A stretch of DNA of 64,000 nucleotides from Plazaster borealis (Eukaryota; Echinodermata; Asteroidea; Forcipulatida; Labidiasteridae): NCBI GenBank assembly GCA_021014325.1, contig JAJGQC010000670.1, positions 124,001 through 188,000 of the forward strand, read 5' to 3'. Position numbers and translations under genes: made by a program. Of this stretch, positions 61,532-64,000 are shown in pieces (position 1 is the first letter of the stretch; every line of letters begins with the position of its first letter). The notes under the pieces were generated by a model. It worked only from the letters and a program-made list of their open reading frames with translations. It had not been told where the DNA came from and searched no databases.

Positions 61532-63574
61532 GTGCACTAACGAAATGCATTCAATATTTGTTTTATATGCACACACATAGATCTTTGTCATTTGTTTCAC
61601 AATAAACACAAAATAGCCACAACTCATCCACCCACACTCTGGGAAAAAAAAATATATAAACAATGTGGATGACTCCATGTAGACACCAACTTTGTCCGGC
61701 GCGCTGTGACCAGTCTATATTTAATCAAGATAGGACTTGATCCTGTAATAAATTTTGGAGCGTCATGCGTCGCGGCAGTAAATACATGGCAAAATAAAGT
61801 TTGACATGTGATGCGTGGTCCACCAATCAAATGACAATTGATCTATGTGTGCGGTATATACAAAAGCTTAACTGCCATGTTTATGTAATAGTTAATGGGT
61901 CAATTTAAAAAAAATAGTTGGCATTATCTTGAAATTAAATCTACAAATATTTTATACTGTATATTTAAGCATATGGAGGTACTTATTGCACCAATCTCCG
62001 GGGCCTTCATTTTTTTCAGAGCCTCCAAGAGATTACAATCATAAGCGGAGGACAGGGTTAATCAAAGTTAATCATTATTTTCTTCTTTCAAATCAATCAT
62101 CACTCAATAATACATAACAATTTGTTGCACCTTTTAAAAGGTGAAAATTAAGATACTCTACTCTCGTGCAGGTGTACCGTACATGAGATATTGGAAAATG
62201 TTATTGTTTCTAGTGCTTTCATTCAAACTTGCTTTAAGGTGTTCATATATTTTTAACTTTAACATGTTCTGTTTAAAAATTGTAACTTGCAATGCTTAGC
62301 AAGATATAAGATAAGATTCCTAACCACGTTTCTTGAAGATATTTTTAATTTCGTACGATTATACTAAGCAAGTATGATGTAAAAATATTTCCAATAAATT
62401 GCATTTTTAACAAGATACATGCAAAGGAGTTATGCTAAAAGGAAAGTTAGTTTTTCATACAAATCTGTAAGTCCCCATAATTGGTTGTGTATAGTGATCT
62501 TTGATGTGTGTGAACTATTGTGTGCTGCAAAAACAGCCCACTATACCGTGGTAAAAACCATGCACCAGGACTAACATAGCCTACTTTTGCTTCAGCCTTG
62601 AATCTCTATATTTTGATGGGAGCACTGTCTTGGATGGGTAGATCTCATTGGATATAGAGCCTTTCTGAAAGGGAATTAAAGAAACAGAAATAATATTTAA
62701 AACAATTAAATGTGATCGTTTGAACTCAACACTTTAACAATAATAATGTTGCTGAAAGTAGTACAGGCAATTTATTTATTTATTTTAAGTTAAAGAGTTG
62801 TGACTATTGCAAGCAAGATAAATTTATCATTAGAATTAGTAGAATCAAGCATTTAAAGGATATATGTATATATTTTTTCAATTTCCTACAAGTGATTTTT
62901 TTACGAGTGATTTTTTTGTTTTATGAGGCAAAAACCAACCTGTAAAATGTCATGATCATGTAGAAACCTTTCAGTGTTTTTGAGGGTAATTGACACCCCA
63001 CATGGAAAGTTATTCAATGGGAAAAACAAATTGTGCTTTTCGGTTAATAAACACAATAAGGAAACTCGGCTTGAGACTGATCTTCTCATCTGGGTAAGGA
63101 TGTGTTCCTGTGGGTCTCCAGAGCTAATGTTTGTGGCATGTAGTGTGTGAAACACTTAATGTACATTGCCGCAGAAGGTGCCCAATATATGATAACAAAA
63201 ATCAACACCAATATTACATACTTTCGTATCAGCCGTGCACTCTGTGTGATACAACAAGACTTGGCTCACAGACATCTACTTCGGGTAGATCTCAATGGGG
63301 AAGGGCACGCATTTCTAAATGCAAACAATTGTTAAAGATATTTTTAATTTAACAGGTGATGTATAACTTGTTAAGAAAGTACACATTGTCAAAAATCATA
63401 TTAATCTCACAAAGAAGAGTTCTAATTGGATAAAATCTTTAAAAAAACACCTCATTATCTGCATTAGAAATTGTGTTTAGAAACTACTTTCGTTTCTTTT
63501 TGAAACAGAAATTATCTAAAGAGCTTTATTAGATAATTACAAACAATTCATATAGTTAATAGTTAATTGATACT
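61531..63574. other. AT-rich non-coding stretch
   Basis: No recognisable exon on either strand. An AAATTTTGG..GCGTC segment with TGGCAAAATAAA (61750-61800) resembles 1318-1355 in inverted or related form, so it is probably another dispersed repeat. Confidence 0.4.
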
Positions 63575-63846
63575 TAGACATGTTAGGTTTACCATGTTAC
63601 AATGCGGTCTTTGCTTTAATTAAAAGGCACCCCACCCCAACCACCCCACCATTACTATTACTGTCGCAGTATACAGGAACATCTTATGTTTGCATTTTAA
63701 TCTTAAACTTTAGACATGTTAGGTTTACCATGTTACAATGCGGTCTTTGCTTTAATTAAAAGGCACCCCACCCCAACCACCCCACCATTACTATTACTGT
63801 CGCAGTATACAGGAACATCTTATGTTTGCATTTTAATCTTAAACTT
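63575..63846. repeat. perfect 136-bp tandem duplication
   Basis: 63575-63710 and 63711-63846 are identical as far as I can compare, starting TAGACATGTTAGGTTTACCA and ending TTTTAATCTTAAACTT, each with CACCCCACCCCAACCACCCC. The lack of differences means a very recent duplication or an assembly artefact. Confidence 0.93.
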
Positions 63847-64000
63847 GTGATATAAATTATGTTTTAAATTTAATCTGTGTGAGTCAAACTATTGAAGGAG
63901 AGTTATGATAAATTTATTGTTAGTCCAATAGACCTTATCGCAAATACTGCCTGGTTGATTTCACATGATTGTCGGAGAGGCACTGTGTGGAGGAAAAGGG

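Noticed and set aside
1..64000. A defence, toxin, phage or operon-type gene system
   Set aside because: The genes have introns and animal orthologues, and no clustered prokaryotic genes, CRISPR repeats or viral genes are visible.

Overview
This window is nuclear DNA from an animal, most likely an echinoderm and possibly a sea star. The genes are split by GT-AG introns, there are many short non-autonomous transposons and tRNA-derived SINEs, and the encoded proteins are animal orthologues. The echinoderm assignment rests on my recognition of the repeat style and is an inference. No bacterial-type operon, CRISPR array or phage gene is present.

Layout. (1) 1-10421, plus strand: the 3' two-thirds of a mitochondrial tyrosyl-tRNA synthetase gene (YARS2), nine coding exons, the 5' part lying left of the window. 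Its seventh visible exon carries one extra base that breaks the frame. (2) 10422-12943: spacer between two convergent genes. (3) 12944-32914, minus strand: a complete CCDC40 gene. CCDC40 partners CCDC39 as the 96-nm ruler of motile cilia. I reconstruct 18 coding exons whose splice phases all agree (4149 nt, 1382 codons plus stop). A 2.32-kb near-identical tandem duplication repeats two of its coiled-coil exons, and a TGA interrupts an 18-bp repeat array in its fourth exon. An X-box-like site and a forkhead-like site lie just upstream of its start codon. (4) 32915-64000: about 31 kb with no host gene that I can recognise, made largely of repeats.

The repeat half holds, in order: a 2.9-kb terminal-inverted-repeat element full of AACGTT palindromes (36931-39857); a head-to-tail pair of 3-kb elements ending in four 48-bp hairpin units with Helitron-like termini (39933-46404); a broken non-LTR reverse transcriptase split by a TTAA-flanked MITE (49502-50935); an 8.15-kb AAATCC/AAATC-type satellite with higher-order structure (51079-59230); a degenerate array of AGAGGGCGC-type motifs (59860-60530); a tRNA-derived SINE (61171-61513); and a perfect 136-bp tandem duplication (63575-63846).

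The two host genes have unrelated roles (mitochondrial translation and ciliary axoneme assembly) and appear to be neighbours only by position. Both carry lesions in otherwise well-conserved coding sequence. That pattern fits either assembly or haplotype errors or real variation, and raw-read checks would separate these.
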